Shown here in pieces: positions 1-6,417 of a stretch of 7,065 bases of DNA. The position numbers and the translations under genes were made by a program. Source of the DNA: Bacteroidota bacterium (GTDB lineage Bacteria; Bacteroidota; Bacteroidia; Chitinophagales; Chitinophagaceae); contig VBAU01000003.1 in NCBI GenBank assembly GCA_005883855.1, positions 9,441-16,505 of the forward strand, written 5' to 3'. Within the stretch, counting starts at the first letter, position 1. Each line of letters starts with the position of its first letter. Under the pieces are notes generated by a model. It saw only the letters and a program-made list of their open reading frames with translations. It was not told the DNA's origin and did not search any database.

Positions 1-630
1 AATCTTTGCCATGAGGCTATTGTCCGCATTTTGCCCTTCCAGCGCCCATTTTGCATAATGAATCGAACCCGCAACCAGGCTGACGTACTTTTCGTCAAGT
101 CGGGCGTTATCCATCGCGTCCAACAGGAGATTAAGGTTGTCTTTTTGTGTCTTATCTTTTCCTCTCCTTATTGAATTAATAATCTGTTGAGCTCTGTTCG
201 GATCATATTGGCCTGTCTGCGGATCGCCCAAATATTGCTTCGCTAATTGCTGGGGATCGGAACCATACAACATATCAGTCCTCTCCTTTTTACCAATGGA
301 TAAACCGAGTTTATCAAATTCGCTCCTTAAAAGGAGTTGGTCCACCTCTTGTTTCCACATGTCATTTATAATTTGCTGACGATCCGCCTCGCCAAGAGAA
401 CCGCCGCGTTGTTGCTGCATCGCCTGTTCCTGGGCCTGAACTTTCTTCTCGAAATCGATCTCATCAATCGACTTTCCATTTACTTGCCCCAAGGTGGTTG
501 AGTTGCTCCCACTGAATAATCGACTGCGTCCGGTAAAAGCATCCATTAATATGAATCCGGTTAGAGCCACCGCAATTGCTATTACAGCCCACCTCGCATA
601 TTTATCCCTGATACTTTGAATAACTGACAT
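1..630 (-). CDS. PpiD/SurA-type membrane-anchored peptidyl-prolyl isomerase, N-terminal part (truncated by window edge)
   Basis: Open reading frame of 210 codons from ATG at 630 to the left edge with no stop, so the 3' part lies outside. Residues 1-12 are a short charged cytoplasmic start (MSVIQSIRDKYA), residues 14-32 form one hydrophobic signal-anchor helix, and the rest is a Q/E/K/D-rich, mainly helical segment of the SurA_N type: a V-N-G-K-S-I motif at 50-54, then helices including MWKQEVDQLLLRSEFDKLGL at 91-110. This is the usual architecture of Bacteroidota PpiD-like proteins (about 700 residues), in which parvulin domains follow and the chaperone acts on outer-membrane and periplasmic proteins. 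The isomerase domain itself is not visible here, so activity is inferred from the N-terminal architecture. The gene is transcribed away from the origin-like region and is preceded by a palindrome. The start is well fixed because the family typically begins just before the charged RDKYARW-like stretch. Confidence 0.85.
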   Translation of the reverse strand, partial: MSVIQSIRDKYARWAVIAIAVALTGFILMDAFTGRSRLFSGSNSTTLGQVNGKSIDEIDFEKKVQAQEQAMQQQRGGSLGEADRQQIINDMWKQEVDQLLLRSEFDKLGLSIGKKERTDMLYGSDPQQLAKQYLGDPQTGQYDPNRAQQIINSIRRGKDKTQKDNLNLLLDAMDNARLDEKYVSLVAGSIHYAKWALEGQNADNSLMAKI

Positions 631-649
631 AGTGAGTATAGAATTAAAA

Positions 650-676
650 ATCCCTCAAAGAATTTCTTTGAAGGAT
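650..676 (-). promoter_or_regulatory. Near-perfect palindrome followed by a T-run, upstream of the isomerase gene
   Basis: Arms of 13 bases flank a single central base at 663, with one mismatch (core TCAAAGAA-T-TTCTTTGA). Read on the minus strand, the hairpin is followed directly by GGGATTTTTAATTC, so it has the shape of an intrinsic terminator or attenuator ending 20 bases before the isomerase ATG. A TAnnTTTG-like sequence (TATTTTTG, minus strand, 686-679) lies just upstream, so if that is the promoter the palindrome sits at about +1 to +25 and could instead be an operator or a 5' mRNA stabilising hairpin. No good -33 element was seen. Structure is seen directly; function is inference. Confidence 0.4.
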
Positions 677-695
677 GGCAAAAATAGGGTAATTA

Positions 696-917
696 TCAAT
701 AATGGGGATGAAATTTCGGCGGACAGAATTCCCTAAACTGCCTGTAAAATATAGGTTTGGGCTGCAATTCAGCCTCCAAAAAAACACTATAATGATCGCA
801 ACTCATATTGATTTGAGTTAAGCGCCGATAAACTTTTTCTCCCCAACGTTTGGTTAATTCAACTCCCTTTGTGTGAATAATCCTCCGTGAAACGTTAGTA
901 TGAAACAGGATTGCCAT
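696..917 (-). CDS. Doubtful small ORF, unknown product
   Basis: A 73-codon frame from ATG at 917 (or a 79-codon form from TTG at 935) to a stop at 696. It does not overlap another gene, and its stop lies 20 bases before the terminator-like hairpin at 650-676; these are the only arguments for it. The product would be basic and aromatic-rich with no signal peptide, membrane segment or motif that I recognise (…KRWGEKVYRRLTQIN…). There is no Shine-Dalgarno or A-rich leader at either start, and the region is flanked by AT-rich intergenic DNA, so a chance ORF is more likely than a gene. Confidence 0.15.
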   Translation of the reverse strand: MAILFHTNVSRRIIHTKGVELTKRWGEKVYRRLTQINMSCDHYSVFLEAELQPKPIFYRQFREFCPPKFHPHY

Positions 918-1047
918 GAACAAACGATGCTTCAAATCGCTTTGGCGTCGACATCGCCCATTAATTAACGAAATACCCCGACCTGCTTCACACTAACAAT
1001 TGTTGATTTGGAGAGAAAAGTTTTTCGATGATGGTTGATTGCAAAGT

Positions 1048-1238
1048 TGTGAATTATCTGCTACAACCTAGTTGCCTTACAGAACAGGGTTGTGGATTCC
1101 ATTGTTGTTGATGTGTATAACCTATACTCGGTAACTTTGTATTTGTGAATTAAGATTTGTTTTCCACTAATGCACAGCCATAATAATAATAAACTCTTTT
1201 TTAAAATTAATTGTATTAATACTATTATATCTAATAAC
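1048..1238 (+). other. Candidate replication origin / unwinding region: degenerate DnaA-box cluster plus (TAA)4 trinucleotides and AT-rich tract
   Basis: Within 130 bases there are several 7/9 to 8/9 matches to the DnaA box TTATCCACA or its complement TGTGGATAA: TGTGAATTA at 1048-1056 and again at 1144-1152, TGTGGATTC at 1091-1099, TGTGTATAA at 1112-1120 (8/9), TTTTCCACT at 1160-1168 and TAATGCACA at 1168-1176. The last two are tandem and run directly into GCC, then TAATAATAATAA (1181-1192), then a long AT tract to about 1238. Tandem boxes, a short GC-rich step and TAG/TAA trinucleotides is the published basal unwinding layout (DnaA-trio). The genes on either side diverge from it. No box is a perfect consensus and dnaA is not in the window, so this is a candidate, not a proven origin. 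Confidence 0.45.
1107..1139 (+). promoter_or_regulatory. Possible Bacteroidota-type promoter (-33 GTTG, -7 TAACTTTG) for nadA
   Basis: TAACTTTG at 1132-1139 fits the Bacteroidota -7 consensus TAnnTTTG, and GTTG at 1107-1110 sits 21 bases upstream, in the accepted range for the -33 TTTG element. It would give a nadA leader of roughly 165 bases. It lies inside the candidate origin region, so the match may be incidental; no better promoter was seen closer to nadA. Confidence 0.25.
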
Positions 1239-1309
1239 CTGCTTGAGAAAATTGTTTTGGAAAAGCCACCCGATTTGTTGCAATATTGCTGTCCTGAAAA
1301 TTTTTTACA

Positions 1310-2320
1310 ATGGAAACAGAAATGTTGGTTTTAGCAAGACAAGACGTAGAGCAAAAAGGGTTTCTTGATCTTGACCTGGATCCCACGCTGGACTTGTTTT
1401 CCGAGATTGAACGGCTAAAGAAAGAAAAAAATGCGATACTCCTGGCCCATTACTACCAGGAGCCCGATATCCAGGACGTTGCGGATTACATCGGCGATAG
1501 CTTGGGTCTTGCGCAACAAGCGGAAAAAACAGACGCCGACATGATCGTTTTTGCAGGCGTGCACTTTATGGCGGAAACGGCCAAGATATTGAACCCGACA
1601 AAGAGGGTTGTTATTCCGGATCTCAAAGCAGGTTGTTCTCTAAGTGATAGCTGCCCTCCGCCTCTTTTCAAAAAATTTAAGGATCAGCATCCCGATCATG
1701 TTGTGGTAAGCTATATCAACTGCAGCGCCGGGATCAAGGCATTAAGCGATGTGATCTGCACGAGTAGTAATGCAAAATTTATTGTTGAAAGTTTTCCAAA
1801 AGATCAGCCGATAATTTTTGCTCCAGACAAAAATCTTGGTGGCTATATCAACAGAACAACAGGGCGAAACATGTTGTTGTGGAACGGCGCGTGCATGGTG
1901 CATGAGATTTTTAGCCTGGAGAAAATTACCCGCCTGAAAGTCCGCCATCCGAATGCCAAACTCATTGCACATCCCGAATGTGAAGAGCCGATTTTAAGAA
2001 TCGCCGATTACATTGGTTCAACAACGGGCTTGCTGAAGTTCACAAAATCGGATTCTTCGAATGAGTATATCGTGGCAACTGAAACAGGAATTTTGCATCA
2101 AATGATGAAAGCAAATCCTGAGAAAACATTTATCCCGGCGCCGCCCGATAATAGTTGCGCCTGTAATGACTGTCCGCACATGAAGAGAAATACTCTTGAG
2201 AAACTTTATCTCTGTATGAAATACGAAACCCCTGAAATTACAATGGAAGAGGACCTGAGGCAAAGAGCAAAAAAACCCATCGAAAGAATGTTGGAGATTA
2301 GTGCGAAGGCGGGCTTATAG
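1310..2320 (+). CDS. nadA: Quinolinate synthase NadA
   Basis: 336 residues, the normal size for NadA. The enzyme condenses iminoaspartate with dihydroxyacetone phosphate to quinolinate, the step after L-aspartate oxidase in de novo NAD synthesis, in the cytoplasm, using a [4Fe-4S] cluster held by three cysteines. Expected ligands are visible in the three homologous repeats: Cys109 (LKAGCSLSD), Cys195 (NGACMVHE) and Cys288 (CACNDCPHMKRNT; Cys283 and Cys285 precede it). Substrate-binding motifs are HYYQEPDIQDVADYIGDS at 47-64 and IGSTTG at 235-240. ATG 1310 leaves an ordinary 30-odd residue lead-in to LLAHYYQ; an ATG five codons in could also serve. There is no Shine-Dalgarno, only an A/T-rich leader, as usual in Bacteroidota. 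nadB and nadC are not in the window. Confidence 0.97.
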   Translation: METEMLVLARQDVEQKGFLDLDLDPTLDLFSEIERLKKEKNAILLAHYYQEPDIQDVADYIGDSLGLAQQAEKTDADMIVFAGVHFMAETAKILNPTKRVVIPDLKAGCSLSDSCPPPLFKKFKDQHPDHVVVSYINCSAGIKALSDVICTSSNAKFIVESFPKDQPIIFAPDKNLGGYINRTTGRNMLLWNGACMVHEIFSLEKITRLKVRHPNAKLIAHPECEEPILRIADYIGSTTGLLKFTKSDSSNEYIVATETGILHQMMKANPEKTFIPAPPDNSCACNDCPHMKRNTLEKLYLCMKYETPEITMEEDLRQRAKKPIERMLEISAKAGL

Positions 2321-2377
2321 CTGTGGCGCCAGCTTGAGTTTCTTTGATAAAGACAAATTAATCGGAACCCAAAATGT

Positions 2378-2389
2378 AAAAAAAAAAAA
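2378..2389 (+). repeat. A12 homopolymer in the leader of the nitrilase gene
   Basis: Twelve consecutive A residues lie 13 bases before the nitrilase ATG. In Bacteroidota, A-rich leaders commonly replace the Shine-Dalgarno, so it may aid translation; the length also makes it prone to slippage or sequencing error. It is outside both flanking coding regions if nitrilase begins at 2403. Confidence 0.6.
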
Positions 2390-2402
2390 CTGTAAAGTCT
2401 TC

Positions 2403-3356
2403 ATGGAAAATCTAAAAATCGCAACGGCGCAATTTGAGCACAAAAGCGGAGACAAAGAGTATAATCTGAATGTGATCGAAACATTAAGCCATCGAGCCTC
2501 AATGGAGGGAGCAAGAATTGTAGCCTTTCACGAATGTTCTGTAACCGGGTACGCTTTTGCGCGACACCTTACAAAAGAACGAATGCTGGACCTCGCTGAA
2601 ATGATCCCGCAAGGAAGTAGCATCAAGAAGTTACAGGAAATAGCCAAAAAGAACGACGTAGTCATCCTGGCCGGCTTGTTTGAAAAAGACAGGGAAGATA
2701 AACTGTATAAGGCCTATGTGTGTATGGACAAAGATGGAGTTGTGTCAAAGTTTAGAAAGCTGCATCCGTTCATCAATCCTCATATAAGTCCGGGAGATCG
2801 GTATTGTGTTTTTGATTTGTTTGGCTGGAAGTGCGGGATATTAATTTGCTACGATAACAACATTATCGAAAATGTGAGAGCTACAAATCTTTTAGGCGCC
2901 GATATAATATTTATGCCGCATGTCACCATGTGTACTCCTTCATCCCGGCCCGGCGCCGGTTTCGTTGATCCTGAACTTTGGGAAAACAGGGAAAACGATC
3001 CGACTTCACTAAGGCTGCAGTTTGACGGGGCCAAGGGAAGAGAGTGGTTAATGAAATGGCTGCCCGCGAGATCACATGATAACGCGATTTACTCCATTTT
3101 TTCAAACGCTATTGGAATGGATGATGACCAGGTAAAAAATGGTTGCTCAATGATTATCGATCCGTTTGGGGACGTTATTGCAGAATGCAGAAACCTTGGT
3201 GATGATGTTCAATGTGCGACGATAACACCTGATAAAGTCGCCAAGGCAGGCGGCCACCGTTACAAAAAAGCACGACGCCCCGATCTTTACAAAGACATCA
3301 TCGGGAAAGAACACAAGTCGGAACAGAAAGTTGCGTGGCTTACCCTTGAACAATAA
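2403..3356 (+). CDS. Nitrilase-superfamily carbon-nitrogen hydrolase
   Basis: 317 residues from ATG 2403, the start that begins the first beta strand (MENLKIATAQFE). The frame is open upstream to a GTG at 2301 inside nadA, but those 34 residues are low-complexity and not family-like. The catalytic triad is complete: Glu44 (AFHECSVTGY), Lys119 (FRKLHPF) and Cys149 (GILICYDNN). Family members hydrolyse nitriles, amides or N-carbamoyl bonds through a cysteine thioester. Compared with short omega-amidases there is a longer segment at about 175-228 (TPSSRPGAG…LWENRENDP…GREWLMKWLPARSHDN), typical of one nitrilase subfamily, so this is not a NIT2-like omega-amidase by pattern. The substrate cannot be read from the sequence. 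It follows nadA by 82 bases, including a run of 12 A at 2378-2389, and may be cotranscribed with it. Confidence 0.9.
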   Translation: MENLKIATAQFEHKSGDKEYNLNVIETLSHRASMEGARIVAFHECSVTGYAFARHLTKERMLDLAEMIPQGSSIKKLQEIAKKNDVVILAGLFEKDREDKLYKAYVCMDKDGVVSKFRKLHPFINPHISPGDRYCVFDLFGWKCGILICYDNNIIENVRATNLLGADIIFMPHVTMCTPSSRPGAGFVDPELWENRENDPTSLRLQFDGAKGREWLMKWLPARSHDNAIYSIFSNAIGMDDDQVKNGCSMIIDPFGDVIAECRNLGDDVQCATITPDKVAKAGGHRYKKARRPDLYKDIIGKEHKSEQKVAWLTLEQ

Positions 3357-3393
3357 TCTAAAACCTGTTTTTACATAAATAGAATGAAGTTTC

Positions 3394-3853
3394 ATGCCCA
3401 AACTCAGCGCCGGCATATTGTTATATAGGATCAAAAACAAAAAGCCCGAGGTTTTTCTTTGTCATCCAGGCGGGCCGTTTTACAAAAAAAAAGATGACGG
3501 CGTATGGTCTATCCCGAAAGGAGAATTTGATAATGCGGAAGAACCATTAGTCGCCGCAAAGAGAGAGTTTGAAGAAGAAACAGGACAAAAGATAGACGGA
3601 CACTTTGCTCCTTTACAACCTATAAAATATAAGGAGAAAGACCGTTTATGCGTGGGCCGTGGAAGGGAACATTGATCCGGGCACTATTCAAAGCAATTTA
3701 TTTCCACTCGAATGGCCGCCTAAATCTGGAACATACATTGACGTGCCTGAAGTAGACAAGGGAGAATGGTTTACTGTTGAAACCGCTCGGCGAAAAATAC
3801 TTCCGGTGTTAGCCCCACTTTTGGACGACTTTATCCAAAATGTGATTTCATGA
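3394..3853 (+). pseudogene. Nudix hydrolase gene interrupted by a frameshift
   Basis: The first frame (3394-3675) gives MPKLSAGILLYR at the start and an intact Nudix box GEFDNAEEPLVAAKREFEEETG (written in parts: G-x5-E at 43-49 and REFEEETG at 57-64), the Mg-binding element for hydrolysis of nucleoside diphosphate-linked substrates. It then reads out of frame into RLCVGRGREH and stops. The +1 frame resumes the family pattern immediately: AWAVEGN from about 3649, then SNLFPLEWPP and PEVDKGEWF, to the stop at 3851-3853. The break lies at about 3645-3650 and fits a 2-base deletion (family spacing would suggest one more residue before AWA) or a 1-base insertion. No slippery heptamer is visible there. 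Unbroken, it would be about 153 residues, the usual size for this ADP-ribose/diadenosine-type subfamily. It could be a sequencing error or a genuine lesion. It starts 37 bases after the nitrilase stop. Confidence 0.8.
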
Positions 3854-3859
3854 CGTTGC

Positions 3860-5494
3860 CTATTCTTTTCCAGTAATCTCCGCCACAACCATTTGCGTAG
3901 CACTTTTGTTCCTTGTCGAAGGATTGAGAAACTTAAAGTTCAGCTTCGTGATCTCATAGTCACGCGAGGAGTAATTAAACCCGATTTTATAGCCCGCCTG
4001 CCTGATGTCAGGCAGATCGCGGATATCGAAGAGCAGCCAAATCGGTTCCTTCCCCTTTTCCAAAAGTGAATCAGTGAATTGCTTTCGCTCGGTAGCGGTA
4101 TAGAAATTAAATGATGAGCTGTAATTGTCCTTCCAGAAATACACTTTGCCTTTGATTGTTTTCGCCAGTTCATTTCCGCCCTGGTACGTTAGTAATTGAG
4201 GATAAAAATTTGAATTCAACAAGAAAAAAGACACAACCATTGAAGCAACAGATGCATAGGCGGATTTTTTAAAGGGTGAGTACTCCCGACTTTTTAAGAA
4301 GTAGAATACAACGGCTAACAAAAGAATCAAACCAACAAAAATCAGGATGCTGTGTACCGGGAATGCCCAGGCGTTTAAGATAGCAGTGACGAGAAGCATC
4401 AGTGCACAAACTGATGTTTGAATATAAAAGATAAGGTTAATTCTATGTTGGCTACTTAAGAGCCAGGAGGCGGTCAAGATCGATGCTGCGGGGAAAACGA
4501 TGTTGAGATAGTGAGGAAGTTTGAAGCCAGAAAAAGTCAAGATCAATGCGATGGCCACGATGGTCATGGGAGTAAGCCACTCGTCCTTTCTCTGAGAAAA
4601 AGATTTAAATCGATCAACCAGGGCGATATAAGCGAGGATACTCCACGGTGCAAAAGCCCAGAGAAATGAGTGGAAGAAAAACAAGTAATCCTTGTTAGGT
4701 TTGTCAAAACTCTCTCCCTGGAAACGTTCAATGCTTTGCCCGAATAAAATAAATTTGACACCATTGATATGATCTCTTCCCCTGACAACCTTTTCGGGAT
4801 GCAGGTTGTACTGGAGGTAAAAGCAGTAAACCACGGGAAAAATAAATGCGGCAAAAACAATCAATACGATAAGCCATTTCCAGGTCAAGAATATTTTCCA
4901 ATCCCTGCGATAGAAAATGTAGAACAGTAGCCCAATTGCGGGAGTAAATACCGCAACATGTCCCTTCGTGTCGAATCCAAGCGCCAGACCTAATGCAAGT
5001 CCGACTGCATTTGCAATTCTTTTGTGCTGTATAAATTCGACCCCTTGCCAGGTCGCAAAAGCAATACACGCGGTAAGAATCGCATCCATTCGCACGTCAT
5101 TATTGGCAAGGATGTAGGCAAATGCAGAGGCGATGACCAGGGCTGAAAGTCTTCCTACTTCGTGGTTGTACAGCGCTTTTCCTAAATGATATGTTGAATA
5201 AGTTCCAAGGATTGTAAACAATAGTGAAGGAAACTTATACGCAAAACCTGTGACGCCGAAAATCTTATAGCTCACAGCACAAAGCCAAAAAAGAAGATGG
5301 GGTTTGTCCAGGTAATCCTTCCCCGCATCGACGAGATTTACATAATCACGGTTGAGATACATGTGAAGGGCGATGTCGGCATGATGCGCCGAATCGTTAT
5401 CCATTAACGGAACAAAGAGCCCGATGAAATAAACCAATCCAAGAAGAGAAAAAAGAAAAATGTAAACCCGGCTAGAGAGAAATGGAGTAGTCAA
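3860..5494 (-). CDS. GT39/GT83-like (PMT/ArnT family) polytopic membrane glycosyltransferase
   Basis: 544 residues with about a dozen hydrophobic helices through residue 430 and a soluble C-terminal domain (about 431-544). Motifs of GT-C dolichyl-phosphate-mannose/ArnT enzymes are present: acidic loop MDNDSAHHADIA at 31-42 after helix 1 (the probable catalytic Asp32/Asp34), DKPHLLFWL at 63-71, NNDVRMDAILT at 131-141 (family TDALL-like), DTKGHVAVFTPA at 175-186 and FKLPHYLNIVFPA at 324-336. Such enzymes use polyprenyl-phosphate sugars on the outer face of the inner membrane to glycosylate lipid A, other lipids or proteins; acceptor and sugar cannot be told here. The frame opens with TTG at 5494 right after an in-frame stop; the first ATG (codon 31) would remove helix 1, so TTG is preferred. 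It follows arsC by 36 bases and ends 6 bases from the Nudix remnant, converging with it. Confidence 0.88.
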   Translation of the reverse strand: MTTPFLSSRVYIFLFSLLGLVYFIGLFVPLMDNDSAHHADIALHMYLNRDYVNLVDAGKDYLDKPHLLFWLCAVSYKIFGVTGFAYKFPSLLFTILGTYSTYHLGKALYNHEVGRLSALVIASAFAYILANNDVRMDAILTACIAFATWQGVEFIQHKRIANAVGLALGLALGFDTKGHVAVFTPAIGLLFYIFYRRDWKIFLTWKWLIVLIVFAAFIFPVVYCFYLQYNLHPEKVVRGRDHINGVKFILFGQSIERFQGESFDKPNKDYLFFFHSFLWAFAPWSILAYIALVDRFKSFSQRKDEWLTPMTIVAIALILTFSGFKLPHYLNIVFPAASILTASWLLSSQHRINLIFYIQTSVCALMLLVTAILNAWAFPVHSILIFVGLILLLAVVFYFLKSREYSPFKKSAYASVASMVVSFFLLNSNFYPQLLTYQGGNELAKTIKGKVYFWKDNYSSSFNFYTATERKQFTDSLLEKGKEPIWLLFDIRDLPDIRQAGYKIGFNYSSRDYEITKLNFKFLNPSTRNKSATQMVVAEITGKE

Positions 5495-5530
5495 TCAACA
5501 GCGTTTTCGCAAAGTAAGAACCTTTTCACA

Positions 5531-5920
5531 TTACAACGAAGCCAGGAGATCTTTTACTTTATCTTTTATTTCATCTCTTACCGTGTCGAAGGCCTTTTCG
5601 TCCATGTTTTTTGGATCTGGGATATTCCAATCCATAAACTCTTTCGCAGGCATCCAGGGACAGGCATCCCCGCAACCCATTGTAACGACGGCATCGAACG
5701 GCGCATATTTTTTTACGTTGTCCAACGATTTTGATTCATGTTTTGAAAGATCATAACCAACCATCTTCATGGAAGCGATAGCTTTTGGATTTATTTTCCC
5801 TGATGGCTTAGAGCCCGCGCTGTACGCCTCGATGTTTTTGTCTGCCATTCGCGCAAAGGCCTCAGCCATTTGAGACCGATTGCTGTTCTCTATACAAACA
5901 AAAAGTACTTTCTTTTTCAT
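5531..5920 (-). CDS. arsC: Arsenate reductase ArsC, low-molecular-weight phosphatase family
   Basis: 129 residues from ATG 5920. The P-loop VCIENSNRSQMAEAF carries the nucleophile Cys9 and Arg15 in a C-x5-R motif, and the catalytic Asp102 sits in IPDP. Two further cysteines, Cys83 and Cys87 in TMGCGDACPWMP, are spaced C-x3-C, unlike the Cys82/Cys89 pair of pI258 ArsC, so this belongs to the TMGCGDACP subfamily whose electron donor (thioredoxin or a low-molecular thiol) cannot be fixed from sequence. It reduces arsenate to arsenite in the cytoplasm. The open frame extends upstream to 5959, but those 13 residues are not family-like; the chosen ATG overlaps the arsN2 stop as TGATG, which indicates translational coupling. 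Confidence 0.93.
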   Translation of the reverse strand: MKKKVLFVCIENSNRSQMAEAFARMADKNIEAYSAGSKPSGKINPKAIASMKMVGYDLSKHESKSLDNVKKYAPFDAVVTMGCGDACPWMPAKEFMDWNIPDPKNMDEKAFDTVRDEIKDKVKDLLASL

Positions 5921-6363
5921 CAAATGATTTTGCTCATTAAAATACCAGTGGACGAACATACCGTGGAAAACTCTGAAGAATTCTTTATGGACAAGGGAGC
6001 GTCCGCACGATTGACAACCCGGTAGCCTTCCTTGCGAAAAAAGTCTTCTGCGGTGGTGGTCAGTAAGTATATGTTTGCAATCCCCTTATTCCTGCAAATT
6101 TCTTCCAATTGCCGGGTTATAAATTTTCCGAGACCTTGACCTTGCCAATCCTTTTTAACGGTAAGACTGCGAAGCAATGCACAGTCGCCAAAGAACTCGA
6201 GGCCTCCGGTGCCAATCACTTTTTCATTTTGAATCAAAGCAAAAAGTGCTTTGCCTTCGTCTATATCACTCGTCGGTAAATTATTTTCTTCCAGCAATTC
6301 AATCACGGCTGCTCTTAACGAGCGCGAAGCCATCACTAATTTATGTTCAGTAATTGTATTCAT
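5920..6363 (-). CDS. arsN2: ArsN2-type GNAT N-acetyltransferase of the arsenic operon
   Basis: 147 residues, full length for a single GNAT domain. The acetyl-CoA pyrophosphate loop is QGQGLG at 74-79 after the beta strand LLRSLTVKK, with NIYLLTTTAEDFFRKEGY at 97-114 as motif B and the family-specific C-terminus EFSTVCSSTGILMS at 131-144. The YLLTTTAEDFF and EFxxxC-S signatures are those of the acetyltransferases repeatedly encoded in ars operons. The related ArsN1 acetylates arsinothricin and phosphinothricin; for the ArsN2 branch the substrate is not settled, so function beyond acetyl transfer is inference. It starts at ATG 6363, 54 bases after the miniprotein stop across a GC-rich hairpin, and its TGA overlaps the arsC start. 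Confidence 0.88.
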   Translation of the reverse strand: MNTITEHKLVMASRSLRAAVIELLEENNLPTSDIDEGKALFALIQNEKVIGTGGLEFFGDCALLRSLTVKKDWQGQGLGKFITRQLEEICRNKGIANIYLLTTTAEDFFRKEGYRVVNRADAPLSIKNSSEFSTVCSSTGILMSKII

Positions 6364-6381
6364 AAATGACTTTCGGAAAGG

Positions 6382-6408
6382 GACCGCCCCCTGTTAATGG
6401 AAGCGGTC
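6382..6408 (-). other. Intergenic GC-rich hairpin between the miniprotein gene and arsN2
   Basis: GACCGC (6382-6387) and GCGGTC (6403-6408) are perfect inverted repeats. In the minus-strand RNA the stem extends inward by UUCC:GGGG (two G·U pairs) to a 7-base loop AUUAACA. On the minus strand it is followed by CCCTTTCC, not a T-run, so it is not a classic terminator for the ars operon; on the plus strand it is followed by TCTTTTAATTTA, but no plus-strand gene ends here. It may be an RNA processing or stability element setting unequal expression of arsM-miniprotein versus arsN2-arsC. Confidence 0.5.
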
Positions 6409-6417
6409 TCTTTTAAT

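Noticed and set aside
1028..1111. Plus-strand 27-codon ORF (MMVDCKVVNYLL…) ending in CC, with GGAGAG 10 bases before the ATG
   Set aside because: It overlaps the DnaA-box-like cluster, has irregular cysteine spacing and no gene context; a chance ORF is more likely, and the CC ending is not comparable with the ars miniprotein.
2301..2402. Upstream GTG start of the nitrilase, overlapping the end of nadA
   Set aside because: The extra 34 residues are basic and low-complexity, encoded across the A12 run, while MENLKIATAQ is the normal first strand of the family.
3648..3763. ATG at 3648 with AAGGAG 11 bases upstream, near the Nudix break
   Set aside because: Its frame is neither of the two Nudix frames and gives an unremarkable short peptide; coincidental Shine-Dalgarno match.
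5921..5959. Upstream start of arsC adding 13 residues (MFVHWYFNEQNHL)
   Set aside because: The family begins at the MKKKVLFVC strand, and ATG 5920 forms a TGATG overlap with arsN2; the extension is not family-like and lies inside arsN2.
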